From positions 310,001 through 374,000 of the forward strand of contig OZ246983.1 in the NCBI GenBank assembly GCA_965232595.1: a stretch of 64,000 nucleotides of DNA. Direction: 5' to 3'. Origin of the DNA: SZUA-309 sp965232595 (GTDB taxonomy: Bacteria; Pseudomonadota; Gammaproteobacteria; Pseudomonadales; Azotimanducaceae). Positions 26,378-34,889 of the stretch are shown piece after piece (the stretch's first letter is position 1; the number at the start of each line of letters is the position of its first letter). Both the position numbers and the translations under genes were made by a program. A model generated the notes under the pieces. That model saw only the letters and a list, made by a program, of their open reading frames with translations. It was not told the origin of the DNA and made no database searches.

Positions 26378-26403
26378 TTACCAGTTCTCTTTACCAGTTC
26401 TCT
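26378..26403. repeat. Exact 13-bp tandem duplication at an SDR stop codon
   Basis: The plus strand reads TTACCAGTTCTCT twice in a row (26378-26390 and 26391-26403). On the minus strand this repeats the last codons and stop (Glu-Asn-Trp-stop) of the SDR gene, so a second copy of the terminal sequence lies just behind the stop. It looks like a recent replication-slippage duplication. Confidence 0.85.
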
Positions 26404-27119
26404 TTGAAGGGCCGGAGATCGAGCTCGTGGGTCCAGGCCGAGCGGTGCTGAGCGTGCAGCATCCAGAAGGCGTCGGCGATGGCATCCGGTTCCAGCGCGC
26501 CATCTTCCCCGAGCGACTCCAGATAGTCGCCGAAGCGGCCCTGGACGATGTCGCCGTTGATCACCCCGTCCACCACCACGTGCGCCACGTGCACGCCCTG
26601 GGGGCCGAACTCTCTGGCCAGCGCCTGCGCCAGATTGCGCAGCGCTGCTTTGGACGAAGCGAAGTGACCGAACATGGGTCGCCCGCGCATCGACGCCGAA
26701 GCACCGGTGATCAGCATCGAGCCGCTGCCCTGCCCGGCCAGCAGCGGCATGGCCCGCTTGGCGGTCAGGAACGCGCCGAAGCAACCGATCCGCCAGAACT
26801 CCTCGAACTGGGCCTCGGTCAGATCCGCGAAAGGAATGGGCAGGTTGCCGCCGGCATTGAAGATCACCGCCGCCACCGGCGCGCCGAGCTCGGCGGCCCG
26901 GGCGAACAAGGCGTCCTGATCAGCGGCGGAAGTGACATCCACCGCCAGCGCCTCGGCGGAGCCGCCGTTCCCATTGATCTGCTCAGCAGTATCCGCAACC
27001 TTCTCGAGGGTTCGTCCGGAGATCAGCACGTGGAATCCTTCAGCGGCGAAGCGTCTGGCGATCGCGCCACCCACTCCGTTCGGCGCTCCCGCACCGGCGA
27101 TCACTACCGTATCGGCCAT
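26391..27119 (-). CDS. SDR-family protein with Phe in place of the catalytic Tyr
   Basis: The 242-residue protein is a short-chain dehydrogenase/reductase by fold: an N-terminal glycine motif (GAGAPNGVG), VIFNAGG near 86, and a Ser141 in LITGAS. The YxxxK motif reads FASSK, with Phe153 in place of the catalytic Tyr and Lys157 kept. Members of this subfamily may bind nucleotide without normal hydride transfer. It lies 3' of a second SDR (27151) that lacks both Tyr and Lys, and both belong to the minus-strand unit under the LysR gene. GGGAGGAAG precedes ATG 27119. Confidence 0.85.
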   Translation of the reverse strand: MADTVVIAGAGAPNGVGGAIARRFAAEGFHVLISGRTLEKVADTAEQINGNGGSAEALAVDVTSAADQDALFARAAELGAPVAAVIFNAGGNLPIPFADLTEAQFEEFWRIGCFGAFLTAKRAMPLLAGQGSGSMLITGASASMRGRPMFGHFASSKAALRNLAQALAREFGPQGVHVAHVVVDGVINGDIVQGRFGDYLESLGEDGALEPDAIADAFWMLHAQHRSAWTHELDLRPFKENW

Positions 27120-27150
27120 CTCTTCCTCCCCGATTGTTGCCCGCTATGGG

Positions 27151-27918
27151 TTACGCGTGGTTCCACCAGGGCGTATCGCTGAACGAGCGGACGTCCATCT
27201 CGAAGGTCCAGGTGGAGGGGTGCTGCCGCACCAGGTGCAGATAGGTCTCTGCCACTTTCTCCGGCAGGATGATGCCATCCGCCGCGCCTCTGGTCTCCCG
27301 GAGCTCCTGAAAACGCTCGGCGCCGAGCATCTTGCCCACCGTATCCGGCGCGTCGACCATACCGTCGACCAGCACGTGGGCGACGTGGATACCCTGCTTC
27401 GAGAACTCGGCGTTCAGCGACTGGCAGAGCATCCGCCGGCCAGCCATGGCAGCAGCATGAGAGTGCTGACCCGCGTTGCCACGAACGGCGGCGGTGGCAG
27501 AGGTAACGATGATGGTGCCACCTCCGCGCTCGACCATGTGCGGGGTCACGGCAGAAGCGATCCGGAACAGGCCGAAGCAGGCCATCCGCCAGCCGAGCTC
27601 GAAGGCTTTGTAGCTGGTGCCCGCGAGCGGACGGTCGCCGATCTGCGCGCCGAGATTGAAGATCACCACCTCGATCGGGCCGATCTCCGCCTCGATCTGC
27701 TCCACCCGCTCCTCGATGGCGCCCTCGTCCACCGCGTTCAGCAGAAAGCCGGTAGCGTCTCCGCCTTTGCCGCGGATTTCCTCCACCATGGCGTTCAGAC
27801 CTTCTTCGTCGCTGCGCCGGCAGAGCACCGCGTGGTAACCCTCCTCGGCGAACTTCTTGCCGGCAGTGCCGCCGATGCCGGCACCGGCTCCCATTACGAG
27901 ACAGACTGGTTTGCTCAT
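27151..27918 (-). CDS. SDR-family protein lacking Tyr and Lys of the active site
   Basis: This 255-residue protein has an SDR nucleotide-binding start (VMGAGAGIGG), VIFNLGAQ near 85 and a Ser140 region IIVTSATAAV. Where family enzymes have YxxxK the sequence reads HAAAM (His154, Met158), so neither catalytic residue is present. The C-terminal part, with GIHVAHVLVDG, matches the neighbouring SDR at 26391, showing the pair arose by duplication or shares one subfamily. ATG 27918 (MSKPVCLV) starts the fold; the upstream reading is spurious. The CoA transferase gene ends 31 bases upstream. Confidence 0.85.
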   Translation of the reverse strand: MSKPVCLVMGAGAGIGGTAGKKFAEEGYHAVLCRRSDEEGLNAMVEEIRGKGGDATGFLLNAVDEGAIEERVEQIEAEIGPIEVVIFNLGAQIGDRPLAGTSYKAFELGWRMACFGLFRIASAVTPHMVERGGGTIIVTSATAAVRGNAGQHSHAAAMAGRRMLCQSLNAEFSKQGIHVAHVLVDGMVDAPDTVGKMLGAERFQELRETRGAADGIILPEKVAETYLHLVRQHPSTWTFEMDVRSFSDTPWWNHA

Positions 27919-27949
27919 TTTCTTCCTCTCAATAAGCTCGTTAAATGTG

Positions 27950-29143
27950 TCAGGCCGACCCGTCGCCGACCACCGCACCGGAGCGCAGCAGCGCATCGCG
28001 ACGCGCCTCGTCGTAGCCCAGGTCCTCGAGAATTTCCCCGCTGTGCTCACCGAGGCGCGGCGCCGGGCCGCCAATCTCGCTCGGCGACTCGCTGAAGCGG
28101 GCAGCCGGCACCGCCTGTCGCACCTCGCCAAAACCGGGGTAGTCCGTGCGCGAGATGGAGCCGTTCACCCGGATCTGCTCGTGCTCGAGCAGCTCGATTC
28201 GGTTCAGCAGCGGCGCGCTGGGCACGTCGTGCTCATCGAGCCTGGCCAGGATCTCCTCCCGCGGCCACTTGGCGATCTCCTCGGCGGTGATGCGCTTGCG
28301 CTCATCGCCGTTCTGGCCTCGCGCCTGGGGCGTGGCGAAGCGCTCGTCGTCGATCAGATCTTCCCGATCCAGCGCCCGGCACATGCCCACCCACTCCTTG
28401 GTGGAGATGGCGCCGGCAGTGAGATAACCGTCCTTGGCTTCGAAGACCAGGTCCATGGTGCCCTGGCCCTGCCTCGGATCGTACTCGTTCTCCGCGTAGG
28501 TGAGCCCACCCATGCCTTCCGGCCAGAAGAAGGCCAGCATGGTTTCCAGCATGGAGAGCTTGATGTGCTGACCCTTGCCGGTCCGCTCCCGGTGAAAAAG
28601 CGCTGAGGCGATGGCCTGAGCAGCGGTCACGGAGGTGACCTTATCGGCGATGATGATACGGAACATGCCGGGCTTGCCGGTCTCCCGGTTCGCCTGAATG
28701 TCGGCCGCTCCGGACAGGGCCTGGATCACCGGATCGTAAACCCGCTTGTGCGCGTAGGGCCCATTTTCGCCGAAGCCGCTGATGGAGACATAGATGATCT
28801 TCTCGTTCAGCGCCCGGACCTCCGGCTCGCCAAACCCCATTCTCGCCATGGCACCCGGTCGGAAGTTCTGAATGAGCACGTCCGCCTCCCGGATCAGGTC
28901 TTCGAGGACGGACTTGCCCGCATCGGCTTTCAGGTCCAGCACGATGGAGCGTTTGCCCCGGTTGCAGGAGAAGAACGTGGGCGTTACCCCATTGTGCGGC
29001 CTGCCCAGGTGGCGCATCTGCTCACCGTTCGGCGGCTCGACCTTGATCACGTCGGCACCCTGGTCGGCCAGCATAGTGGCCGCCACCGGCCCGGACACCA
29101 TGGTGGTCAGATCCACCACTTTGATTCCTTCCATCGGACCCAT
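27950..29143 (-). CDS. Class III (CaiB/BaiF) CoA transferase
   Basis: The 397-residue protein matches family III CoA transferases, which move CoA between acids through an aspartyl anhydride. Visible markers are GIKVVDLTTMVSGPVAATMLAD at the start (split here as GIKVVDLTT and VSGPVAATMLAD), VIKVEPPNGEQMR, NRGKRSIVLDLK, an IQNFRPGAM turn, and the catalytic Asp in KRVYDPVIQALSG. The unit order is GST, CoA transferase, two SDRs, coiled-coil protein, esterase, all minus strand, with a 3-base gap to the GST stop. Acid donor and acceptor are unknown. Confidence 0.9.
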   Translation of the reverse strand: MGPMEGIKVVDLTTMVSGPVAATMLADQGADVIKVEPPNGEQMRHLGRPHNGVTPTFFSCNRGKRSIVLDLKADAGKSVLEDLIREADVLIQNFRPGAMARMGFGEPEVRALNEKIIYVSISGFGENGPYAHKRVYDPVIQALSGAADIQANRETGKPGMFRIIIADKVTSVTAAQAIASALFHRERTGKGQHIKLSMLETMLAFFWPEGMGGLTYAENEYDPRQGQGTMDLVFEAKDGYLTAGAISTKEWVGMCRALDREDLIDDERFATPQARGQNGDERKRITAEEIAKWPREEILARLDEHDVPSAPLLNRIELLEHEQIRVNGSISRTDYPGFGEVRQAVPAARFSESPSEIGGPAPRLGEHSGEILEDLGYDEARRDALLRSGAVVGDGSA

Positions 29144-29146
29144 CGC

Positions 29147-29791
29147 TTATATCTCCGTTTTGAAGTTGACAGCCGCCGCACGCTGATAAGCCGGCCGTGC
29201 GCCGATGCGCAATCTGTATTCATCGAGCACGTCGGGTAACTCGAGCCCATAGGCGTGCGCCCACTCGAGGCAGGTCATGAGCAGCACGTCGGCCAGGCCG
29301 AAGCCGCCCGCCATGACGTGCTCGCGATCGGTCATCTGCGCAGCCACCACCCCGAGGTGCTTCTCGGCGTAGACCTGCCCCGAGGACACGGCAGCGGGCG
29401 CTTCACCGTAGATGTGCGCCAGGTCCCGATGCCGGCGCATGACGTAGAGGCTGGTCTCGTCGATCTCGCCATAAAGGTAACAGCACCACTCATCTTCCCG
29501 AGCCCGGTCCCGGGCGTTCCCGGGCCGGTAGATCGCCTCACCCGGGTAGTTGTCGATCAGGTAGCGGCAGATGGCCAGGCTTTCGGACAGCCGGAAGTCA
29601 CCCACCTCCAGCGCCGGAATCTTCTGCTTCGGGTTGAGGCGGGTGTAGTCCGGTGTCTGGGTCTCCCCAGTGCGCGGGCCGATGGGCATCAGCTCGTAAG
29701 CCAGGCCCAGCTCTTCGGCCACCCAGATGGGTCGTAGCGTGCGGCTCGTCCCGGCCCCCCAGAATCGAATCACTTCGGTTGCATCGGTCAT
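29147..29791 (-). CDS. Glutathione S-transferase family protein
   Basis: The 214-residue GST has the N-terminal thioredoxin-like domain (WGAGTSRTLRPIWVAEEL, NPKQKIPALEVGD, LSESLAICRYL) and an alpha-helical C-terminal part with GLADVLLMTCLEWA. Ser in GTSRT is a candidate catalytic residue. It is the first gene of the minus-strand run and is divergent from the LysR regulator, with 114 bases between. It could act on maleyl-type or electrophilic intermediates, but nothing in the sequence fixes this. Confidence 0.87.
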   Translation of the reverse strand: MTDATEVIRFWGAGTSRTLRPIWVAEELGLAYELMPIGPRTGETQTPDYTRLNPKQKIPALEVGDFRLSESLAICRYLIDNYPGEAIYRPGNARDRAREDEWCCYLYGEIDETSLYVMRRHRDLAHIYGEAPAAVSSGQVYAEKHLGVVAAQMTDREHVMAGGFGLADVLLMTCLEWAHAYGLELPDVLDEYRLRIGARPAYQRAAAVNFKTEI

Positions 29792-29855
29792 GATCTTGCG
29801 GCCCTGAATTGATGCCGACCAAGTTACGCTCCGCGCCTAACAAAAGAAAATGAAT

Positions 29856-29880
29856 AAATATTGCTGCTGATACAATATTT
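29856..29880. promoter_or_regulatory. Likely LysR operator (perfect inverted repeat)
   Basis: AAATATTG (29856-29863) and CAATATTT (29873-29880) are perfect 8-bp arms separated by nine bases, in an AT-rich patch standing out from the GC-rich genome. The 25-bp dyad lies between the divergent GST and LysR genes, and ends 25 bases before the LysR start. It has the spacing and AT-rich half-sites of LysR-type activator boxes. Autoregulation and control of the minus-strand operon are inferred. Confidence 0.65.
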
Positions 29881-29905
29881 CTGAATACCAACATGACGCC
29901 ATGCC

Positions 29906-30784
29906 ATGGATACCAGCGACATTACCTTGATCCGAACCCTCGCCGAGGAAGGCAGCCTGACCCGCGCTGCTGACACCCTGCACCAGTCGCAACCGACCCT
30001 GAGCAGGAAGCTCGCCCGGCTCGAATCCAAGCTCAACGCCAGCCTGTTTCACCGCTCCCCCACCGGCCTGGTGCCGACCGAAGTGTCCCGCTACATCATC
30101 GATGCGGCCCGGCCGCTGGATACCGCGCTGCGTAAGATCGAGCGCCACGTCCAGCAGCTCACCCAGCTCGAAACCGGCGAGGTCAGGCTGGGCGTCGGCC
30201 CGATCATCGAGCAGGTGCTGCTGCCGGAAGTGCTCGGCCGCTTCGTCGCCGAAACCGGCGAGGTGCGCATCGACACCATCACCGACCACGCCGACACCCT
30301 GGTGGAGCTGCTGAGAAGCGGCAGGCTGGACGTGATCGCCGGGCCGTTCCGCGCGGCCGACTACCCCGACCTGCTCGGCTACCCGCTGATCAGCGACAAC
30401 ATGATCACGGTGGCCAGAGCCGGGCACCCGCTGTTCACCGCAACTGATGACCGAACGCCTCAGGACTTCCCGCTCGCCGCCCCACTGCCTCAGGGCTCTC
30501 TTTCCGACGGCGCAGCCGACGTGCCGGCCAACCAGCGCATCGCCAGCGACAACTACCCGCTGCTGATCCGGGTGGCGCTGTCCAGCGACTGCATCTGCCG
30601 CGGGCCGGCACCGCTTTTTCAGCGTGAGGTCCAGTCCGGCGCCCTGCGTGAAGTGGAAACCCGGCGCTCAGTGACCTGGCAGAGTGCCTGCCTGATCCGG
30701 CCGGAGTCGGAAGAGGCGCCGCTGGTCAAGCTTCTCGTCCGCTTGCTGGTCGAAGGGAGTAAGCAGTATGGTCGCGGCTCTTAA
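29906..30784 (+). CDS. LysR-type transcriptional regulator
   Basis: The 292-residue regulator has the N-terminal winged helix-turn-helix (LIRTLAEEGSLTRAADTL followed by SQPTLSRKLARLE) and a linker plus periplasmic-binding-like effector domain (GEVRLGVGPIIEQ onward). It is divergent from a six-gene minus-strand unit (GST to esterase), the usual layout for a LysR regulator and its target, with a perfect inverted repeat in the gap. The SDR gene at 30809 follows after 24 bases on the same strand and may be co-transcribed. The effector may be an intermediate of the CoA-transferase pathway. Confidence 0.9.
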   Translation: MDTSDITLIRTLAEEGSLTRAADTLHQSQPTLSRKLARLESKLNASLFHRSPTGLVPTEVSRYIIDAARPLDTALRKIERHVQQLTQLETGEVRLGVGPIIEQVLLPEVLGRFVAETGEVRIDTITDHADTLVELLRSGRLDVIAGPFRAADYPDLLGYPLISDNMITVARAGHPLFTATDDRTPQDFPLAAPLPQGSLSDGAADVPANQRIASDNYPLLIRVALSSDCICRGPAPLFQREVQSGALREVETRRSVTWQSACLIRPESEEAPLVKLLVRLLVEGSKQYGRGS

Positions 30785-30808
30785 GTTTCGGGAGATCGGG
30801 AGACCACA

Positions 30809-31807
30809 ATGATAGATTTCGCTGGCAAGCTGGCCGTCGTAACAGGTGGCGGCACGGGCATGGGTCGGGAGCTGTGCCTGCAGTTGGCAAAGGCCGGCTG
30901 CAACCTGGCCATGTGTGACGTCTCCGCCGACAACATGGCCCAAACCCGGCAGCTCTGCCTCGGCGTCGACGACTCGCTCACCGTCAGCACCCACCTCTGC
31001 GACGTCGCCGACGAAGCGCAGGTCAACGCGTTTCGCGACGCGGTGCTGGCTGAGCACGGGACCGATCACATCCACCTGCTGTTCAACAACGCCGGGATCG
31101 GCGGCGGCGGCAGCTTCATCAACGACGAGAGGGAGCAGTGGGACAAGACCTTCGATGTCTGCTGGTTCGGCGTCTACTACTGCTGCCGGGCGTTTCTGCC
31201 GGCTCTGATCGCCGCCGATGAAGGCCATCTGGTGAACACCTCCAGCGTCAACGGCTTCTGGGCCTCCATGGGGCCGGACACGCCGCACACGGCCTACAGC
31301 GCTGCCAAGTTTGCGGTCAAGGGGTTCTCCGAGGCGATGATCACCGATCTCGCCATCAACGCCCCACACGTGAAGATCTCCCTGGTGATGCCCGGCCACA
31401 TCGGCACTCAGATTGCGGCCAACAGCATGGCCTACCTGGGCCGAGACCCGGCGAGCCTGACGGCAGAGGATATCGAAGCGTTCCGGACCCAGCTTGCGGA
31501 CGCCGGCCTGCCGGTGAGCAACCTGCCGGACGACGACATTCGCGGGCTGATCGACCAGCAGGCGCAGGCCTTCGAAACAGAGGCACCAACCACGGCGGCA
31601 ACCGCTGCCGAGGTCATTCTCGACGGGGTGAAGAGTGAGCGCTGGCGCATCCTGGTGGGTGACGATGCCTACGTGCTGGACACCGAGGTGCGGGCCAACC
31701 CCGAGCAAGCCTACGATCGGGCCTTCATCGAGGCGCTGCTGAACCGGGGCCACTTCGGCGCGCTGCTCGAGACCGCAGGCGCTGCGGTCACGCAAAGCAA
31801 AGCCTAG
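30809..31807 (+). CDS. Classical SDR oxidoreductase
   Basis: The 332-residue protein has an intact SDR active site: TGGGTGMG nucleotide motif, NNAGIG, Ser in NTSSVNG and the YSAAK motif (YxxxK). The C-terminal extension of about 90 residues after the core is longer than in minimal SDRs. The gene is preceded by GGGAG and lies just after LysR, giving a possible regulator-SDR unit. Contrast with the two SDRs at 26391 and 27151, which lack the tyrosine. The substrate is unknown. Confidence 0.88.
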   Translation: MIDFAGKLAVVTGGGTGMGRELCLQLAKAGCNLAMCDVSADNMAQTRQLCLGVDDSLTVSTHLCDVADEAQVNAFRDAVLAEHGTDHIHLLFNNAGIGGGGSFINDEREQWDKTFDVCWFGVYYCCRAFLPALIAADEGHLVNTSSVNGFWASMGPDTPHTAYSAAKFAVKGFSEAMITDLAINAPHVKISLVMPGHIGTQIAANSMAYLGRDPASLTAEDIEAFRTQLADAGLPVSNLPDDDIRGLIDQQAQAFETEAPTTAATAAEVILDGVKSERWRILVGDDAYVLDTEVRANPEQAYDRAFIEALLNRGHFGALLETAGAAVTQSKA

Positions 31808-31818
31808 CGTTCCGCTGC

Positions 31819-31836
31819 GGCCATCAGGTGATGGCC
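31819..31836. terminator. Small perfect hairpin between convergent genes
   Basis: GGCCATCA-gg-TGATGGCC is an 18-base near-perfect palindrome with a two-base loop at the stop region between the plus-strand SDR and the minus-strand zinc-ribbon gene, overlapping the end of the latter. There is no T-tract. It may help end transcription on both strands or be only a coding palindrome. Confidence 0.3.
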
Positions 31837-32033
31837 ACCCAGCCCTGGCATTGCGGGCAATGGGTGACGGGCACTTCTCTGGGCTCGTCACCTGGTCCCC
31901 GGGGCGGAAACTGCTTGCGCTCGAACGGCAGCTGAGCCGCCGAGAACGGAAACTTCAGTCGGCACCCGGGGCATTTCAGCAGGGTGCCGTTCCACTTCGC
32001 CGGGTCCGCAGCCTCTAACGGGTTCTTGCTCAT
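31824..32033 (-). CDS. Small zinc-ribbon protein, unknown function
   Basis: The 69-residue protein has two CxxC pairs, CPGC near residue 21 and CPQC near 59, separated by a basic, proline-rich stretch. This is a zinc-ribbon pattern. No matching family is recognised. The ATG at 32033 has no clear ribosome-binding site. Good coding bias and the two Cys pairs argue for a real gene, but function is unknown. Confidence 0.55.
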   Translation of the reverse strand: MSKNPLEAADPAKWNGTLLKCPGCRLKFPFSAAQLPFERKQFPPRGPGDEPREVPVTHCPQCQGWVAIT

Positions 32034-32140
32034 GAGCTACTACATACACCACCGGAGGACGCGTGGCGACCACGGTGTGCTGCACGTCACAAAGCGGTGC
32101 CTGAGGCTGCCCTAGACTGAACGCTTGTCATTCGGCCCGG

Positions 32141-33205
32141 ATGGAAACGGTGCTGACCAATACGCTTCTCAAGCAGCCCACCCTGGTGCGCCTCATGATG
32201 GGGATCGCCCTGGTCATTCTCCCCGGCGTCGCCTGGGTGGACTACCAGCAGGGCTTCTACTTCTCCATGGGCGTGGAGCTGTTCGCCGCCACCGCCCTGC
32301 TGGTGATGGCGTTCCTGATCCGCCATCTGGGCGTGGAGCAATCGATCCGGATCACCCTGGTGCTGATGTTCTGCCTGGCCGTGCTCGGCAGCATCGAGAA
32401 GCTGGAGTCGACCCCAAACTTCGCCTGGTTCACGGTGATGCCGTTCCTCTACATCTCGGTCGGTGGCCTGCGTCTCGGCGGCCTGCTGACCACCGCGCAC
32501 TTCGTGCTGATCGCCGGCTTCTACCTGTCCTTCGCATCTGACGTCATGGCCTCGCTGGACAGCGGTATCTGGCTGCAGGTCGGGCTCGCCTACTGCACGG
32601 CCGCCGGCCTCGCCGTCAGCTACGAAGTGGGGCAACGGCAGCTGCGCAAGCGGCTGCGCGCGCTGGCCGACCACGACTCGCTGACCGGACTGCTGAACCG
32701 CCGCGGCATGGAAAAGCGCCTGGCCGAACTGGCCAGCTTCCTGGAGCGGCACAAGGTGCCGGTGACCCTGGCGCTGCTCGACATCGACCACTTCAAGCAG
32801 GTGAACGACGCGCACGGACACGACGTCGGCGATGCGGTGCTCAGAGAGCTGGCGCGTGAGCTCGAGCGGGTGTTCCGCAACTCGGACTACATTGCCCGCT
32901 GGGGCGGGGAAGAGTTTCTCGTCGCCCTGACCAACACCGATCTGGAAGACGGCGCCGACGTGCTGGAACGGCTGCGCACGGAGATCGCCAGCTCCAAGGC
33001 CTTCTCCGTCCCCTCCATCACCCTGAGCATGGGCGCGGCGTTGTGGCATGCCGAGATCGATCTGGCAGCGGCGCTGAAGCAGGCAGACCGGGCGCTCTAC
33101 GGCGCCAAGCACCAGGGCCGCAACGTGCTGGTGCCTGCCAACGCGGACGACGCTGCCGGCACCTGGCCGGACGAGGACCAGCCGCTGCTCAATCAGGCCC
33201 GCTGA
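32141..33205 (+). CDS. Membrane diguanylate cyclase (GGDEF)
   Basis: The 354-residue protein has an N-terminal membrane domain of about five hydrophobic helices (residues about 15-165) and a C-terminal GGDEF domain (about 175-335). The active-site motif is RWGGEEF, an accepted GGDEF variant; DIDHFKQVNDAHGHDVGD and the DHDSLTGLLNRRG start of the domain are typical. It should make cyclic di-GMP at the inner membrane. No inhibitory RxxD site is evident just before GGEEF. The gene stands alone between convergent neighbours. Confidence 0.9.
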   Translation: METVLTNTLLKQPTLVRLMMGIALVILPGVAWVDYQQGFYFSMGVELFAATALLVMAFLIRHLGVEQSIRITLVLMFCLAVLGSIEKLESTPNFAWFTVMPFLYISVGGLRLGGLLTTAHFVLIAGFYLSFASDVMASLDSGIWLQVGLAYCTAAGLAVSYEVGQRQLRKRLRALADHDSLTGLLNRRGMEKRLAELASFLERHKVPVTLALLDIDHFKQVNDAHGHDVGDAVLRELARELERVFRNSDYIARWGGEEFLVALTNTDLEDGADVLERLRTEIASSKAFSVPSITLSMGAALWHAEIDLAAALKQADRALYGAKHQGRNVLVPANADDAAGTWPDEDQPLLNQAR

Positions 33206-33214
33206 GCGGGCGGT

Positions 33215-34885
33215 CTACTCGGGCTCGTCGTCGCGCTCCAGGCTCGCTGCTTCCGCCTTCTTCTTCTCCAGCTCCTCGTTCTCCGCCGCCGTGGCATCGA
33301 GATGCTGCTGCTGATCGCCGTAGTAGTCATCAATCGCATGCTCCGAAGACACCGGGCTCAGGTAGTGTTTCTCCGTCAGCCCGGCTTCGCGCATGGCCAG
33401 GCCGGTGAGGCAGGCTTTGACGATGTGAGCGCTGTTCAGCGTGGTGGCGTAGGTGGGATCCAGCGCCGGGTGCAGCTCGACCAGATCGAAGCTGACCACG
33501 TTCGACTCGGAGCAGAGCCGGCGAACCACGGTGATGGACTCGCGCATGGTGAGCCCGCCTGGAACCGGCGTGCCGGTGCCGACGGTGAAAGCCGGATCCA
33601 GCACGTCGATGTCGAAAGAGATGTGCAGCTTCCGGCCCTCTTCGCTGGCTTCGGCAATCACCCGCTCCAGCACCGCGTCCCAGCCCCGCTTCTCGATCTC
33701 CGCCATGGTGTGGTAGCGCATGCCCATCTCGCGCATCCACTCGAAAGCCTCCCGATCCGGGCCCGGGGAGCGCAGGCCCATCTGGATGTAGTCCGCCGCC
33801 CGGACGTGCCCCTCGTTGATCAGGCGGTAAACGGGCACGCCGTGGTCGATCAGATGCGGGCCGCCCCACCAGGCGTCGTAGTGCGAGTCGAAGTGAATGA
33901 CCGACACCTTCTCCTTGCCGTACACATCCGCCAGCGCGGCCACGTTCGGGTACTCGAGGGAGTGATCACCACCGATGATCACCGGCACCGCGCCGGTGGC
34001 GGCAATCTCCCGAACCACTTCCCGAACGTGCGACATGGAGCGCTCGGTGCTGGCGTTGTCGATGGCGATGTCGCCGTAGTCGACGATGCTGAGCACCTCC
34101 GACGGATCCACCTGCACGTACTGATCGGGCCAGCCCATAACCCGACCGAGAACCCGCATCTCGGTGGTCGACCTCGCCCCGGAGTCACGCCAGCCGGAGC
34201 CCATGTTCAGCGGCGCGCCGACGATCGCCACGTTCACCTCGCCCGCTTCCAGGTCTTCCGGGCTGAGTGCCAGCGGGAAGCCACCGAAGGTCGGCGGGCC
34301 ACCAAAGCCGCCGTAGCGTCCGAGCGAGATCGGTCCCGGTTCCCGCGTGGGGTCCATGGATCGGGGCCGCAGGGTTTTCCAGGCGTTGAACCGGGGCGAA
34401 TCGGTGTTCAGCGGTATGTTGCCCCCATCCCGCGTCTCGTCGAACCGGGTCCGGCGCACCACCTCCATCATTGCCTGCACCCACTCCTGAACCTCCTCCG
34501 GCGAGCGCTCTTCCAGCTCCTCCACCGTGGGCTTCAGGGGCCCGGTGAACGGCCGGGCATCTCTGGACTCGAGGAAAGCAACCTCTTCTGCGGTCAGCAG
34601 CGCAAGCTTCCCGGCAACCGATTCGGGCAGCTCGATGGGTTCCGGCTTCTCCACCCGGTGGTCCACGCCATCAAACGGGTAAGGGTTGTCGCCCAGCACG
34701 TGTTCCGGCATGTCTGCCGGACCAGGCGCCACGTATTCGCTCGCCTCTTTTTCCCCTGCGTCCTCGGCCCCATCCCCTGCGGCAACGCTCCGTTCACCGG
34801 CACTTTCCGCGCCGGCACTCAGCGCCAGAAGGAGAAGCGGGAGAGCGATGGCCGCTCGAATCGTCTGTCTGATCAGTTCTGCCAT
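33215..34885 (-). CDS. Exported arginase/agmatinase-family hydrolase, intact metal site
   Basis: The 556-residue protein starts with a signal peptide (MAELIRQTIRAAIALPLLLLALSAGA, written here in two parts: MAELIRQTIRAAIA and LPLLLLALSAGA) and an acidic linker. Its ureohydrolase domain keeps six Mn ligands: His308 in GGDHS, Asp333, His335 and Asp337 in FDSHYDA, Asp425 and Asp427 in SFDIDVLDP. Family members hydrolyse arginine, agmatine or related guanidino compounds; export is unusual. ATG 34885 is chosen because an AGGA box and signal peptide follow. A long charged C-terminal tail rich in Glu and Lys is present. It lies 4 bases after the stop of a degenerate paralogue. Confidence 0.87.
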   Translation of the reverse strand: MAELIRQTIRAAIALPLLLLALSAGAESAGERSVAAGDGAEDAGEKEASEYVAPGPADMPEHVLGDNPYPFDGVDHRVEKPEPIELPESVAGKLALLTAEEVAFLESRDARPFTGPLKPTVEELEERSPEEVQEWVQAMMEVVRRTRFDETRDGGNIPLNTDSPRFNAWKTLRPRSMDPTREPGPISLGRYGGFGGPPTFGGFPLALSPEDLEAGEVNVAIVGAPLNMGSGWRDSGARSTTEMRVLGRVMGWPDQYVQVDPSEVLSIVDYGDIAIDNASTERSMSHVREVVREIAATGAVPVIIGGDHSLEYPNVAALADVYGKEKVSVIHFDSHYDAWWGGPHLIDHGVPVYRLINEGHVRAADYIQMGLRSPGPDREAFEWMREMGMRYHTMAEIEKRGWDAVLERVIAEASEEGRKLHISFDIDVLDPAFTVGTGTPVPGGLTMRESITVVRRLCSESNVVSFDLVELHPALDPTYATTLNSAHIVKACLTGLAMREAGLTEKHYLSPVSSEHAIDDYYGDQQQHLDATAAENEELEKKKAEAASLERDDEPE

Positions 34886-34889
34886 CTGC

